NCBI GenBank assembly: GCA_015680685.1 | Contig: MNCI01004586.1 | Coordinates: 472,688 to 536,687, forward strand | Source of the DNA: Gnetum montanum | Lineage: Eukaryota > Streptophyta > Gnetopsida > Gnetales > Gnetaceae | Reading direction: 5' to 3' | Length of the DNA stretch: 64,000 nucleotides | Shown: positions 21,977-33,544 of the stretch, one piece after another | How the letters are laid out: each line of letters opens with the position of its first letter | How positions within the stretch are numbered: the stretch's first letter is position 1 | Position numbers and translations under genes: made by a program | The notes under the pieces: generated by a model | Told to the model about the DNA's origin: nothing | Databases searched by the model: none | The model's input: the letters and a program-made list of their open reading frames with translations, nothing else

Positions 21977-22133
21977 TAGGATTTTGAAAAATTCATTGAT
22001 GATTTTTATCCATGTTTCATGCATTTAAGGATATTGAGGTCTTGTGTTGATCTTTTTGTCTAATTTGAAGGAATTGTATTTCTTTTGAGCAAGTGGCTTC
22101 TAAGAAAGAAAATGCAAGTCCTTGAATAGAGAA

Positions 22134-23260
22134 ATGAAGAGCATGAAATCTACTTTTGAATTTATGGTTGATAGATTAGAGGAAATAAATACTAAGGTGG
22201 ATAGAAATGAAGGTCCCAACTATATTCAATCTCAAGATGATGAAGAGCACACCTAGGCAAATGTGGAAGAATTTTTCTAGCCTAATGGAGGAAGAGAAGA
22301 TGAGGAAGAGCATTCTAGCTATGGGAGTGTTAGAACCCATTAGACCAAGGTTTTAAGAGGGAGGAATCCAAACCCTCATGCAAGAACTTCAAGATATTCA
22401 TCAAGAACATCTTCTTTTTCTCATGGGAAGTTTGATGATGAAGATGAGGCAAAACTTGAAAGATCTTTCAGAAATGTTACAAGACTTCCTTATGTGAAAT
22501 TAGATACTTTCAATGGCATAGATGGCACCAAAGCCTTTGCATGTTGGCTAAAGGTGCTTGAAAAGCATTTTGAGGTTGAGAAGATACCAAGTCATTTTAG
22601 GGTACTAATTGCTAAATCTAGATTAGAAATAATGGGTTCAACATGGTGGGAGAAAAAACCTCAAGGTTATGTAATTCAAAATGAGCAACCTATCAGGGAT
22701 TGGTTCTTGATGAAGTTTAAGTTAAAATAAAAATTTGAGCAATCTAGGAAAAGGCAAGAGACTATCATGATGTTCAAATTCCTTACATAAGGAGACACGG
22801 ATGTCAAGTAATTTTATATTAAATTTTATAATCTATTCCATCAGGTTAAAGTTAATTTGGAAGAATATGAGTAGGCTTCAATTTTTCTTAGAGGTCTTAA
22901 GATGGATTATCAATAGGAGTTCTTATTTTGTAAGCCTCAAACTCTTGATGATGCATATGATCTAGCACTTAATGTAGGAAAGAAATTCAGTGGATTTTGA
23001 AGTAGAAACAAATAAGCTTCAAAAGGGAATAATAAGGGATCCAAATCAAAACCTAAAGACAAAGATGACATCCATGAAAAGAAGTAGGAAAAAGCAGATG
23101 AGAAGGATGAGGCCAAGAAGGACTAAAGCAAACAAGGGATGGGTTAGGGCAATAACTCATCCAAGATTTAATGCTTCAAATGTGGAGAGTTTGGACACAA
23201 GCAATGGAAATGCTCACTTTATAAGATAACCAAAGGTAACGATGTATAAATTGTAGAGAA
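22134..23260 (+). pseudogene. Element E gag with CCHC zinc knuckle, broken
   Basis: The frame opens MKSMKSTFEFMVDRLEEINT, a short coiled coil, then an acidic and Ser/Arg-rich segment. The gag core begins VKLDTFNGIDGTKAFACWL at 22495 and includes WWEKK and LRGLK. The knuckle CFKCGEFGHKQWKC (23172-23213) is canonical C-X2-C-X4-H-X4-C. From 22134 to about 22990 I count eight in-frame stops: five TAG, three TAA and no TGA, mostly explained by C-to-T at Gln codons. A frame change occurs near 22990. Gag would form the particle shell and bind RNA. Confidence 0.8.
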
Positions 23261-23384
23261 GGAGGATTCATCAAGTCAAGCTCGTCAAAGAGGTAATCCT
23301 AATGCTTCCAAAACTAAGGAAATTTCTGAATTAAATTCATATGCATTTATGAGGAATAGGAATAAAAGAGACTATTTGGCAAGG

Positions 23385-23831
23385 AAATTTGTGTGTCAAA
23401 TTGGGGTTAGATGTTTAACTAGTGGGGAATGGATTCATATTTTGATTTATGGAGGAGTCCAATAAAATGCTATTTCATCTAGGGCTATTACTAAATTGGA
23501 TTTGATAACATATCCTCATCCTAGATCCTACAAGATGCATTGGTTATCTAAAGATTTCTTTTAAGAGGTGAGGGATCAATATGTATTCAAAGTCAAGATT
23601 AGAAGTTATCATGATGTGGTGACATGTGATACCTATTGATTGTACTAATGTAATTATTAGGGGGCCTTGGAATTTTGATAATGGCACTCAATTTGATGAA
23701 GTAAGAAATGTTTGGAGTGTAATAATAGAAGATGAAATCAATGAGTTTATTCTAATGACTATTAAACAATTGAGGCAACAAACTTTACTTAATGCTTCAT
23801 TAATAATTATTGGGAAAAGAGAATATATTAC
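23385..23831 (+). pseudogene. Element E protease, broken; continues at 25301-25379
   Basis: The active-site block reads ILIYGGVQ before NAISSRAITKL, where the family has a DSG/DGG triad, so the catalytic Asp has become Tyr. The block CHLLLGRPWQ-like IIRGPWNFDNGTQFDEVRN (about 23650-23710) identifies the chromovirus protease C-terminal region. The frame is cut at 23831 by solo LTR S and resumes at 25301, then is cut again by P2 at 25379. Confidence 0.7.
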
Positions 23832-24530
23832 TGTAACGACTAAAAAACGTTGGTAGCTGGAAAATACCAAACAAAATTCCACGTACACAGTTTTAACCAC
23901 GGATCCGTGCAAAGGCTATGTTGGAAAAACGAATCCGCGGTGCCCTGAACGGTCTTGTCGATCAGACAGGGACTTACTAATCAGTAAACCGATGAAGAGT
24001 ATGAATATTTCGTGGAGCAATCTGATTCGAGGAATTGCAAAACGAGGAAAAAATGACGTAGATGAATCGCAACGATGATAACGTTAAACGCAGTAAGAGG
24101 AGGCTAACACAAGAGAAACACGTAGTTTCAAGATCCACGCTTTGACTTGAAAAATGTATAATTTATATACCACGTTACAGTGGGGAGACCCCGATTACTT
24201 GACGTGAAGCAAGCACAAAACAACAAGAAAATTGTCCAAACACAAGTCCGATCTACCTCGAGGACTAAAGCCGGGATGCAAGGACGATCAAGCTCTGACG
24301 TCTACCGATCAACTGTTTCTGACCAATAGAGTCTTCCCCAGTAGAATGATTACTCCTGTTGCCGGTGTTCAAAGCGAACTGTGCTCTGTTACCACCGGAA
24401 GGTGATGCTGTCAACAATTGCCAAAGCGCTACTCTCTGTATCTCTGCTCAAAAGTGACAAGTGCTCCAGTGCTCAGAAAAATGCCTTTTCTTCTTTTATT
24501 TGCCCACTTCCGTATCTTTGTCAACTGGGG

Positions 24531-24539
24531 TATTTATAG
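24531..24539 (-). promoter_or_regulatory. TATA box of solo LTR S
   Basis: CTATAAATACCCC on the minus strand. The motif array lies upstream of it (higher coordinates) and the U5-like part downstream, matching the layout of the A, B, C and D LTRs. Confidence 0.65.
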
Positions 24540-24719
24540 GCTGCGACGCCCTATAGAAAAGGCGCAACCTTGATGATGTGTGTCCCGAATGTTTCGGGTA
24601 CTGTTGGCCTGATCATTTTTGTGTCAAACTTTGTGACTACACACAATATGCTTATTTGTGTATCGTGCGTGTGAAGAATAGATGTGCGTCTGGCATGTTT
24701 CAACTGTCTTTGGGCCATG

Positions 24720-25125
24720 TTACGCTTATTCACGCTGCGTTGCGTATACAAGCGTAACATAACATGGGAACAATAGATTCAAGCTGTTTTACGCTCGCTT
24801 ACGCAGCCGCACGTAATGAAGCGTAAACGATGTCTAGCTTGGCGATGCAATACGCTGTGATACGCTACGTTGCGTGATGAGCGTATGATGAGCAATCGCG
24901 CTTTCTTAGACTTTGCCTTTGACTGTTTTGGAGCTCATTACGCTGCCGTGCGTAATAGAGCGTAAACCTGGCCTTGCACAAAAGACTTAGCAAAATATAC
25001 GAAAAGTCGCATATACACTGCTCAAGCTTCTCCCTATGCCAAAGTAACTAGCCTTCTGATGCTGGACTATGTTTAAACAGAATCACGCTGAGCGCCATTA
25101 CGCTACATCGCGTGATATAGCGTAA
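24720..25125. promoter_or_regulatory. Five nested-dyad modules of about 38 bp in U3 of S
   Basis: Modules end at 24757, 24826, 24886, 24965 and 25125, each 38 bases. The outer arms are TTACGCT and AGCGTAA. The inner arms are ACGCWGC-like and GCGT or ACGT, so each module is a palindrome within a palindrome. Modules 1-3 keep both outer arms; modules 4 and 5 have a damaged left outer arm. A separate small dyad CCCGAA/TTCGGG is at 24584-24598. Confidence 0.8.
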
Positions 25126-25379
25126 ACAGAAAAAGCATAGAAAGATTAGGAATCTACACAGGAAGTCAAAGACTTGATGCTATGCACCTCTTGGTGTTGC
25201 TCTGTCTTATTCTCCCTTCTGGAATTCTGACACGCGTCCTTGCCTGAACTGCGAATCTTTTCCTGAGGCCGACTCACAATTTTCACGGTGTTTCAATTAC
25301 AGAACATGATGAGGCATGTTTTGGATGTGTGATTGTATCAACTATTACTTCTAACCACGATGTTATGTAGGTAGAATTT

Positions 25380-26186
25380 TGATGAACTATCAATAAGATA
25401 GGTTGCATTGACACATGCTTGTAGATGCAGCCTCGTTAACATATCTTATGATGCATTGAAATAGGCATTACCTCTTTAAATGCATACATCTCTTACATTT
25501 ATGGCACTTGTTGGTCATAGCTTAGCCAAATTCTTGTTGTTCCTTCCACAAAAGTTAGAATATTTTCCCTCTAAGTGCCTATAGCATGGATCTAAGTGAT
25601 TATATGACATTTTATTCGAGTGCAAATGTATCTAGACACATTTGCATGGATGATAATATAATTGATATTTCTTCTATCCATTGTAGCATGTAGACTAGCA
25701 TAATTGTACTTTTTGTAATTTACTTTACATGCAATTTACTTTCTTATTATTAAGTAATCAATGCTTCAAGCATAATATATTAATAGAGTGATTCTAGTAG
25801 TGGATACTTGGTGTACCTAGTAGTATACACTTGGTAACTTAGCAATGTTTATAAAGGTTCAAGATGGTACATTAGGATAGTTAGTTAATGTAGTAATTAA
25901 TTAGTTAGTTAATTTAAGCATTAAATATTTATTCATTTAATCAATTAGCAAGTAGGGAAAAAATAATAAAAAGTATAAAAAATGAATATCTTATGTCTCA
26001 ACCAAACTTAACCATACACACAAATTAACACAAGTTTGAAATGGAAATACAACAACTTGCAACTACATATTTCACTATTTAGGAATATTGAACACTTATG
26101 TAAATAAGTCCACATAATTCAACAAGATTACTTGTGAACACTTGTGATTCATATGGTTGAGCATAGGAACTACCCGATTTTCATCA
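25380..26186 (+). repeat. P2 5' LTR
   Basis: It starts TGATGAACTATCAATAAG and ends TTTTCATCA. U3 has degenerate array units (GCATTGACACATGC, TCGTTAACATA, ATGCATTGAAATAGGC) before a weak TATA region near 25470 (CCTCTTTAAATGC). The clear counterpart of each part is in the 3' LTR at 55568 onward. Confidence 0.85.
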
Positions 26187-26205
26187 TTGGTATCATTGTT
26201 GATGA
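26187..26205 (+). other. P2 primer binding site
   Basis: TTGGTATCATTGTTGATGA against TTGGCGCCGTTGCCGGGGA: 11 of 19 match. Seven of the eight differences are C-to-T or G-to-A transitions. It abuts the LTR end directly. Confidence 0.75.
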
Positions 26206-26345
26206 ATTAGTTTAGCTAAGTGGGCAAGTATCATTAAACAGTGAATCCATATAAAATCATTGTAGGAAAAATATGAGTTATCTTTCATACAAAATAATAA
26301 TAATATTATTAATATATTAAGGAATACTTTATCCACATCACGCAA

Positions 26346-28400
26346 ATGACTTCTTCTCGTAGGAATGAATCCATACCCCATGTCAACGACTTAAAGCAAT
26401 AGCATGATAGGACTAAAAGGACTATTGGTGAGACCTTAGCAGCTGACAGTAATCTATGCACATTTGGATTCCTACTACCCATACTTCACCTTTATTCTTC
26501 ATCAAGATGAATAGTTACATTGGAGGGATGTGGAGAAAAACATTTTGTTACCTCTCAATTAGTCTATTCCTGTCATACTCATGGCTAATCTCATAAATTC
26601 GGGAATTGAATAATTAGGCCTAGAGTATAAGGTAATAGACCACATCTTTAGAGACTATTAGTTTTCAAAAGCCTAGCTTAGAAGAGATTGATGCAAGGAG
26701 GCACACCATGAATTACCCAAGGACAAGAGGATCCCAACACCATTATTTCTAAAATAATAGAAAAAGAGGGTCATGCTTTCTTCTTAATGCTATCTCAATA
26801 TACAGATTCTCCTCCTTTCGTTGGGATGATAGACTTCACCAATGGTTGCAATTAATCTTGGAGAATAACCAAGATGAGGGAAGGACAAAGTCCAAAATCC
26901 AAAGAACATCACAACAAAGATCTCCTAGTTATTCATCTAAGGAAAAAGAGAAAGAAAAAGAAAAGGAGAAAGAGTAAGCAAAAGATCATAGGAGAAGGAC
27001 CAATAAGAACTGCTCTCCTAGTCCTCCACCTTCACCATCCTACTCATCATCAAACTTTGATATGAGGAGCCATGATTGAGATCGAAGAAGGAGTGATCAG
27101 GATCAAGATGTAGATGATTAGAAGTCCCATTGTGATGATAGCAACTAGGAGCAAAGGTAACCATGAGAGGAAGAGAAGCATAATTGGTAATAGAGGTATA
27201 ATAGGTCTTATCATAGAGGATATGGTCATGATAGGGGCTACCATGAATGCAATGACTATGATGAACTATTGCTAGCTATAAGAAACATGCTTAATATTTA
27301 AGAAGTAGTTTAAATTCCTACCAAGCATCAAAGGGATAGTATAATTAAATGGCTTGACATGAACAATATCTCTAAATTTTGAGGATATAATGTCGATCCT
27401 TAGCATCATCTATAGGTCTTCCATGATGCTTGTGCTTTATAGAACATTGAGAATGAATGGTAAATGTTCAAATTATTTCCAAGGACACTCATCAAAGAAG
27501 CTAAAAGTTGGTATTGATCCTTGGAGCTGGAATCTATTTGTAGATGAGTACAATGCTAGAGCTATTCAATGATAAGTATGAAACATACTCCTAAGTGTTT
27601 AACCTAAGGAAGAAAATTTAAAGATAGAAATAAGATAATCATGAATTCTTGGATGTAGTCCTGGGTAGGTACAACTCCCTCTTATATTGATTCCTAGGAC
27701 ATAGATTTTATCGAAGGGAGTAGCTTTGCCACATAGTAGATGGGCTCACAAAAAAAACCAACTATTGGGTTCTATGCCCGAGGAAGACTTCTAGAAATGA
27801 GAACCTCTTGGATTTAAAGGATGATTGATTAAGTTTTCAAGGAAGAGGAAGACCTGAAAAACAAGAAAGTGTAGAGGAATATAGGAACTCCTCCATTCAA
27901 AAAAGGGAGGTGCATTTCTGTGATTCAAAGGAAGAAGCATCACTAGATGAAGTGATGCAAAGGAAAACTTTGTCAATTCAAAAATATATTACTAAAATAT
28001 TGGCTAAGGTGTAAAAAATGTGGAACTCCTTAGATGAGAAGTTTTAAATTGCTTTCAAGCTTATAGAGGATAAGACAGAGCAAGGAAGTAGAGATAAAGG
28101 CATAAGGTGAAGGACAGATACATGTAGGGATTATTATGAGTAGAAAGGTAAGGCTGTAGCAGTTGATAAGGTTGTAGGTTCAAAAAAATGATGATGAATG
28201 TGATATTTGTTAATATGAAATCCCAAAAAATGTTGTGCTATAATGTCACATCTACAAAAATCTGTGATGTACATGTTAAATCCAAAATTAGCAAAAAATG
28301 CAACCACCTAGGATATTGCATTATCTATAAGGTAATTCTATGCAACAATTCCATAGACCATAGTATTACCTAAGTGGAGCACCATATCAACCTCAAGAGT
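26346..28400 (+). pseudogene. P2 gag, heavily broken
   Basis: The start MTSSRRNESIPH lies about 140 bases after the PBS, as in A and B. A Lys/Arg/Glu-rich and then Asp-rich linker (26930-27240) precedes a capsid-like core (from about 27355, DMNNISKF-like). At about 28193-28235 the relic ECDIC, stop, YEIPK marks the family zinc knuckle, with the His and last Cys residues lost. Many stops are present. Confidence 0.6.
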
Positions 28401-28879
28401 AGTATCAACAATAACAAAAATCACAATCATGAGAGATGTCACCACCACAGTAGCAATATCCTTATTGAAAGCTAGACCCTTATGGATATTATGTCTAGCA
28501 ATTTGTATCTCTTCATGAATTTTCTAGTCACACTCCTTTCTCTCATCACTACTATTCTCTAGAATATCATAGAACCTTTGCTTCATGAACTGAGTCTCCA
28601 TCTACTTATCCTCATCTATATTTACCAACTCACCCTACACCCTTAAATACCACTATCTTGTCACATGCACCACTTATACAAGGAAAAATTCCACCATAGC
28701 CCTAACAACGAAATGCCATAAGGGTAGTAAACTTATAGCAGGACAACCATCCAAGTGGTTCTAAGCATAAGCCTCGACAATGAGCTTTCTTTAGATCAAA
28801 CAATTCACAAAAAGCCTTGAAGACATCTGTGGTTGCTAACCCTACATTAGTTTCTTTCAAAATTACTACCAAGCTATCA

Positions 28880-29460
28880 TCAACCCAAAAGTTCCCAAAT
28901 ATTCATACTATCATGTTGACCTATGTGGTCATAGATTGGATCAAGGCAGACACCTTTCTAGAAAATGATTTGATCCTAGAAATCTCCTAATTTATTTGTA
29001 GATTGCAAAAAATGATCCATACAAAGCTCTACTAGGTTCAAGTTCTAGCATGAACTTAATTTTTCAAGAGATGTATAAGACCTAGAATCTACCTCCACTC
29101 AAGAAATGTAACATCATATTGGAGCTTGCATATCAATCCATCATGTTTCTTTGGAATTAGTAGAGCACATTGTGACCATTGTATGTGGTTGGTTATATTT
29201 AGTCAATTTTCTAATGATCCATGTAGATAATGATAAGGGCAAATTTCCTATTATCATGGAAAGGGATTAGCTTGTACAATTGATGAAAATATGAGGATCA
29301 GAGACATTTCCTTGCAAATCTCCAAGGAAAATGTATTCAAAAAGCTAGAGAAGAAGTAAGTTCCATGCATCACATACAATGAAATAGTGTGTCATTGCAT
29401 GCAAAAAATATGAGTTATGAAAAGTACATCCATCACAACATGCAATAACTGTACCAAGAC
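28880..29460 (+). pseudogene. P2 aspartic protease, broken
   Basis: The block PYKALLGSSSSMNLIFQEMY (about 29018-29077) aligns with LLDxGxxVNLI in B and C, with the catalytic Asp replaced by Gly. The following IRDISLQISKENVF (about 29299-29340) matches the second block of A, B and C. Confidence 0.65.
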
Positions 29461-29559
29461 ATCAAATATTCAATGGTGGTTATATGCAACAGCCATAAAA
29501 TAGGAAGGTACCTAGTGATTGATAATAGATAATAACTCTGAATCAGCAATCTGCATGGA

Positions 29560-30011
29560 ACTAGTAGAGCTCCTTCCTATAGAGCTCCTCACAAGTTCTT
29601 ATATTGATGAAATGGATGGAATGGAGTAGATACATAACCAACTCTCCCACAAAAATGCAAAAATGAATTAGAGGAAGTTGAAAATCCTTGATGATTTTAA
29701 GCAAGAGTCCTTGAACTCAAAACTTTACCCATAACATTAGAATATGTTTTTCTTAAGAATGACAAGCTGGTAATTATTAATGTCAGTCTTAGCCAAGAAT
29801 AGAAAAAGAAGTTGTTGCAAGTTATAAACAAATGGCCAATAGCCTTTACCTAGTCATATCTTGAGCTAGCAGGGATAACTTTGTGGATATAACAGCATTG
29901 GATCTATAGAGACTCCTTTATCAAGCTAAGGAGACAATTGCAAAGGAGATTGATTCTAAAGCTTAAGCAAGTTGTTAAAGATGAATTGGAACAACTTCTT
30001 AAGTTAGGGTT
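29560..30011 (+). pseudogene. P2 protease-RT linker and RT N-terminus, cut by element B
   Basis: The + frame leads to an ELEQLLKLG block at the B insertion point, the region just before the first RT motif. It continues at 36960 with YPIVNSGLVSLLMIMPKK. The 5-mers GGGTT (30007-30011) and AGGTT (36955-36959) flank B. Confidence 0.65.
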
Positions 30012-30811
30012 TGATGAGTGGCAAGGTACCCCTACACTCAACCATACGAATACAAGTGTTACACATGCGATTCGGTCGAACTTCAAGGACTAAGTGCTTA
30101 CGCGCCTTATGGAACACTTAAGGTTAATCAATCGTTGTCTTCCCAAGCTCACTTGTATTTGTCACGGTTGTATGGTTAAGCAAGCTTGAGGCATGTGATT
30201 TTTATATCTGTTATCTTTTATCGCCTATCCTAAGAGGGAAAAGGGTGAAGAGACTAAGTAACTATCTTTCACTATCTAAGCTTTAATTGTCCTAGCATCA
30301 GTATCCATTCCCACTTGTTGTTTACACCCTAAACTAGTGCAACGCTATTGGGATTACCAAATGCTATTTGTTACTGGGTTACCAAGCATAACGCACATGC
30401 TCGAAGTAGTCGTACTGAATGCACTTAACTATGAGAGTTGAAAGTTGAGAGAAATTAAGTGTCTAAAAAAGCATTTAAACATTTAACAATAATTAAAGTC
30501 CTATTTAGCTTAGTCCATATGCTGCAAGGTTTATCAAAAAGTTCATCTTTATTGCCAGACACAATGTATGCTCAGGTACAAATTTCTCGAATAAAGATCT
30601 ATTCACTTTGAGACTCCTACTGTGGGTACATGGAAATTATTCTAACTCTGGAATGATAAAACTGCTAGAGTTTGGCTAAGGGTCTAGATCTAGATGGGAA
30701 AACAAGGGAAGTCCACCTCTTATTTATAGATGTAATGGCAGGACGTGATATCGCGTGGGAAAACTCGATATCGCGGATGCGATATCGCGTACACAATATT
30801 GCGGCTCATCA
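30012..30811 (-). repeat. Element B 3' LTR with GATATCGCG array
   Basis: TGATGAGTGGCAAGG to GCGGCTCATCA. TATA: CTATAAATAAGAGG on the minus strand near 30729-30717. Upstream at 30743-30805 are four units of GYGATATCGCG or its decayed form, including the perfect palindrome GCGATATCGC (30779-30788). The polypurine tract GTCATGGGGGTA (30812-30825, minus) abuts it. Confidence 0.88.
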
Positions 30812-30978
30812 TACCCCCATGACTGAATAAGAACTCATCCTCGAGTTCCTTACAAAATATTGTAAAGGTATGGGATTATTGACTTGAATGAAACTAATGG
30901 TGAATGGGGTGACATGTGAACGGATCATCATTACAAAACATGAAAAAACTAGTGTTCACGACAACAAGAGTGAACACT

Positions 30979-31172
30979 TTATACATTTGACATCAGGCCA
31001 TGTTTGGCAACTGAGAGAGAAGAGAGAATAAGTCTATTGTTTCCAATGCTAATATTGCACCTTTTGTTGTCCATCCATAAGTGTGTCAATCTTGTTCCTT
31101 TCATAACTGCTTCAACACCGATCCATTCCAAGTATTTCCTCCAGATCCAATCCGTTATTGTATGATTTCCAT
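30979..31172 (-). pseudogene. Element B ORF3 relic
   Basis: The ORF3 start context survives as TTGTGTGTGCAG before ATGG at 31172. The frame opened by that ATG stops after five codons; a different frame stays open to 30979 but shows no similarity to ORF3 of C. So B keeps the leader and junction but not the protein. Confidence 0.45.
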
Positions 31173-31184
31173 CTGCACACACAA

Positions 31185-32790
31185 CACAGTCTCATATTAG
31201 TAAGGGTAAAGGAATCACAATACATTTGATACCTTGCCTCAGTGTAAGGTCCATTAGTTGAGTTATGAAATGGCTGATGCTGATTCTGGAGACATAAAAC
31301 TGGTGACTACCCAAGGTGTAGGGGTTAGGAGAAAATCGAAAAAATTGGACCAGGATCCCCTTGACTAATCATGAACCTCTGGTGGCAAGAGAATGGAAAA
31401 AGATAAGGGAGAAGAAAGATGGAGAAAAAGAAACAACTGTAATGTTGATGAAATGGATGTCAGAGATGGAAATGAACAAAATAGAAATTGATTGTGAAAA
31501 TGTTTAAGGAAAAGAAATTAACTAATGTACCAAATAGGAATGCTAGTGGGTCCTCCCCAAAGTAGGCTCATCCCCTTAATGCCCTGACATTCCCACATTC
31601 AAAGAGTCCATAGGCTCTGGGAATGTCATTTGGAAACAAGAGTTAAAGTCTTCACCACAAGAGTTTACCAAAAAGAAAACAATGCGTCAACCAAAATATA
31701 GACTACTAATACAACCAGCAATGAGGTGAACAATGGAGGAAGAACGATGGAAAGAAGAGAATGGAATGGAGTCTCAAGAACAAGGTGGTGTACAACCCCT
31801 TGTGTGTTCATGGTTAATATGACTTAGTAGATCCCATTCCAAATCCAGCCTCAAAAAAACCACATCCAATGACTTCGCATTGATATATTCAGCCAATCCA
31901 TCCACCTAAAGTAACAAGAATGCCTCCATCAAAAAGTCACCACCATTCACACAAAAAGAGAAAGGAGAAAAGTGGGAAGTGAGAAAGGGCCTTAGTTAGG
32001 GGGAACATGTTTTTAGTTCCATAACCAGTGCTTGTAGCCTAGAGAATTATTTCGTCTAAAGGGTGTGCTTTGAATCCTCACTATTTTTTGTTTGTTTGTG
32101 TGTTTTTTTTTTTTTTTGCGTGAGAACCACACCATGCAAAGACTTATTATTTTTATTTTAATTTGCTTAGCTTCCTGATAATGATGTAACATTGGAATAG
32201 TAGGAAAACCCAAGAAGAAAACATTCAATCACCCAAGAGAATGGCCAATACAAATGCGTCAAGTCCCCTTGAAGTCACACCCTTTTCAATCCTTGAGTCC
32301 TTCCTTAGTTTGAGAAATGTCTAGTCACCAATTCATTGATAGTTCTTATTATTTTGAAGAAAGAGGTTGTACAATTCCAAGCCAAGAGAGACCATAGAAA
32401 TTTATGAATGCATGGATGATGTGGACTCATTTCTAGTGATATCAAAAGAACCATACCTTAGTATCAACATTATAACTTAAAGGTAAAAACCACACATTAG
32501 CAACCAATAGAATATAGTTCATACCATCATTGGGAGCACTTATTGGGTGACAAACTTAATAAAATGGATAACACACACACACAAATAAAATAAAAAGTAT
32601 GAACGATGTTGTAAAACAAAAAGAAGAAAAGTTAAAGAAATTTGTAAAACAAAAATGTGTAAAACAAAAACTTAAAAAGGACCTAAGGGCCTCAATTGAT
32701 TAGCATAGGTGGCCATCTCCCCCATGACTGAATTGGAAGTGAGAGATCCAAAATAATGAGCATTTTTTTGAATATTTTAGAAGTGTCCAA
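31185..32790 (-). other. Element B noncoding region
   Basis: It holds the conserved CCTCCCCAAAGTAGGC block (31553), the stem-loop at 32061-32137 (CTCAC with GTGAG across a long T-run), GTAAAACAAAAATGTG repeats (32610-32670) and the internal polypurine-like site GTCATGGGGGAG (32717-32728, minus). It is joined at about 32790 directly to the protease-RT linker by the internal deletion. Confidence 0.65.
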
Positions 32791-32799
32791 CTTCTCCCA

Positions 32800-33490
32800 A
32801 TTGATATTTTCAGGCTAAGGGTTGGAAGTTGGCGACGCTCATGCTTTAGTGTATCTATGCTTTCGATGTAAGCGCAAGCTGTTCCCCCAATTGGTTCCAT
32901 GCATGTTGGTGAGTTGCTCTTGGATCAGCTATCAACCACGAGGTGTCTTTTTATTGTGTGGTTGCTACATACAGGCACTTTTGTATGTTAGTTTCTTGGG
33001 CACATCGGTTGGATGCAGGACATGCTGAACATTCCTGTATGCCATCACCCTCTGTATCATTGTATGTGATGCATGAAACTTTCTTCTTCTCATTCTTTCC
33101 ATAATTTTTTTACTTAGATATTTCTAGCGAAAGATCATGAATTCCAAGGCATGCGTTTATGGTACTGAGCCATGCCCTCCCCATTATAATTGGGAAGTTC
33201 CCTTTATTATTGTTGACTTCTATCACTAGGAAATCAGTTGGGTATGACCAATCATACATAATGGTAACGATGTCCTCCACCAATCCCAAGGGAATAGTGA
33301 TGGACTAGTCAGCTAGCTCTAAGCGAATATTACTCTTCTTTAGTGGAGATAGGTTCCAAGCTTTATACATTTGTGATATTAAGTTGACTTCAGAACCTAA
33401 GTCAAGAAGAGCTTTACATGGTTCATTCTTAGCGAATTGGAGGTAGATTAAGGGACTTCCAGGATCAGAGAATTTTTTGGGAAGGTGGCC
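32800..33490 (-). pseudogene. Element B aspartic protease and linker
   Basis: LLDLGSEVNLISQMY (about 33370-33415) keeps the catalytic Asp; the flanking GSPLIYLQFAKNEPCKA and PLKKSNIRLELAD match A and C. Downstream is the family linker ending near 32800. This is one of the better preserved protease segments in the window, although stops remain outside it. Confidence 0.7.
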
Positions 33491-33544
33491 CATCTTTATC
33501 TAATCAGTGACGGTATGTGTTAACATAACCATATGCGTTGACCT

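Larger units (their letters stand above)
23832..25295 (-). mobile_element. S: solo LTR, 1464 bp, with perfect target duplication
   Basis: It starts TGTAACGACTAAAAAACG and ends CACGGTGTTTCA, flanked by ATTAC at 23827-23831 and again at 25296-25300. No internal coding sequence, PBS or PPT is present, so the full element was lost by LTR-LTR recombination. The minus orientation follows from the TATA box (24531-24539). The TGAAACACC...GTCGTTACA termini on the minus strand resemble plant gypsy LTRs. CpG is far more frequent here than in the flanks, so this is the youngest or least methylation-decayed insertion. Confidence 0.92.
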
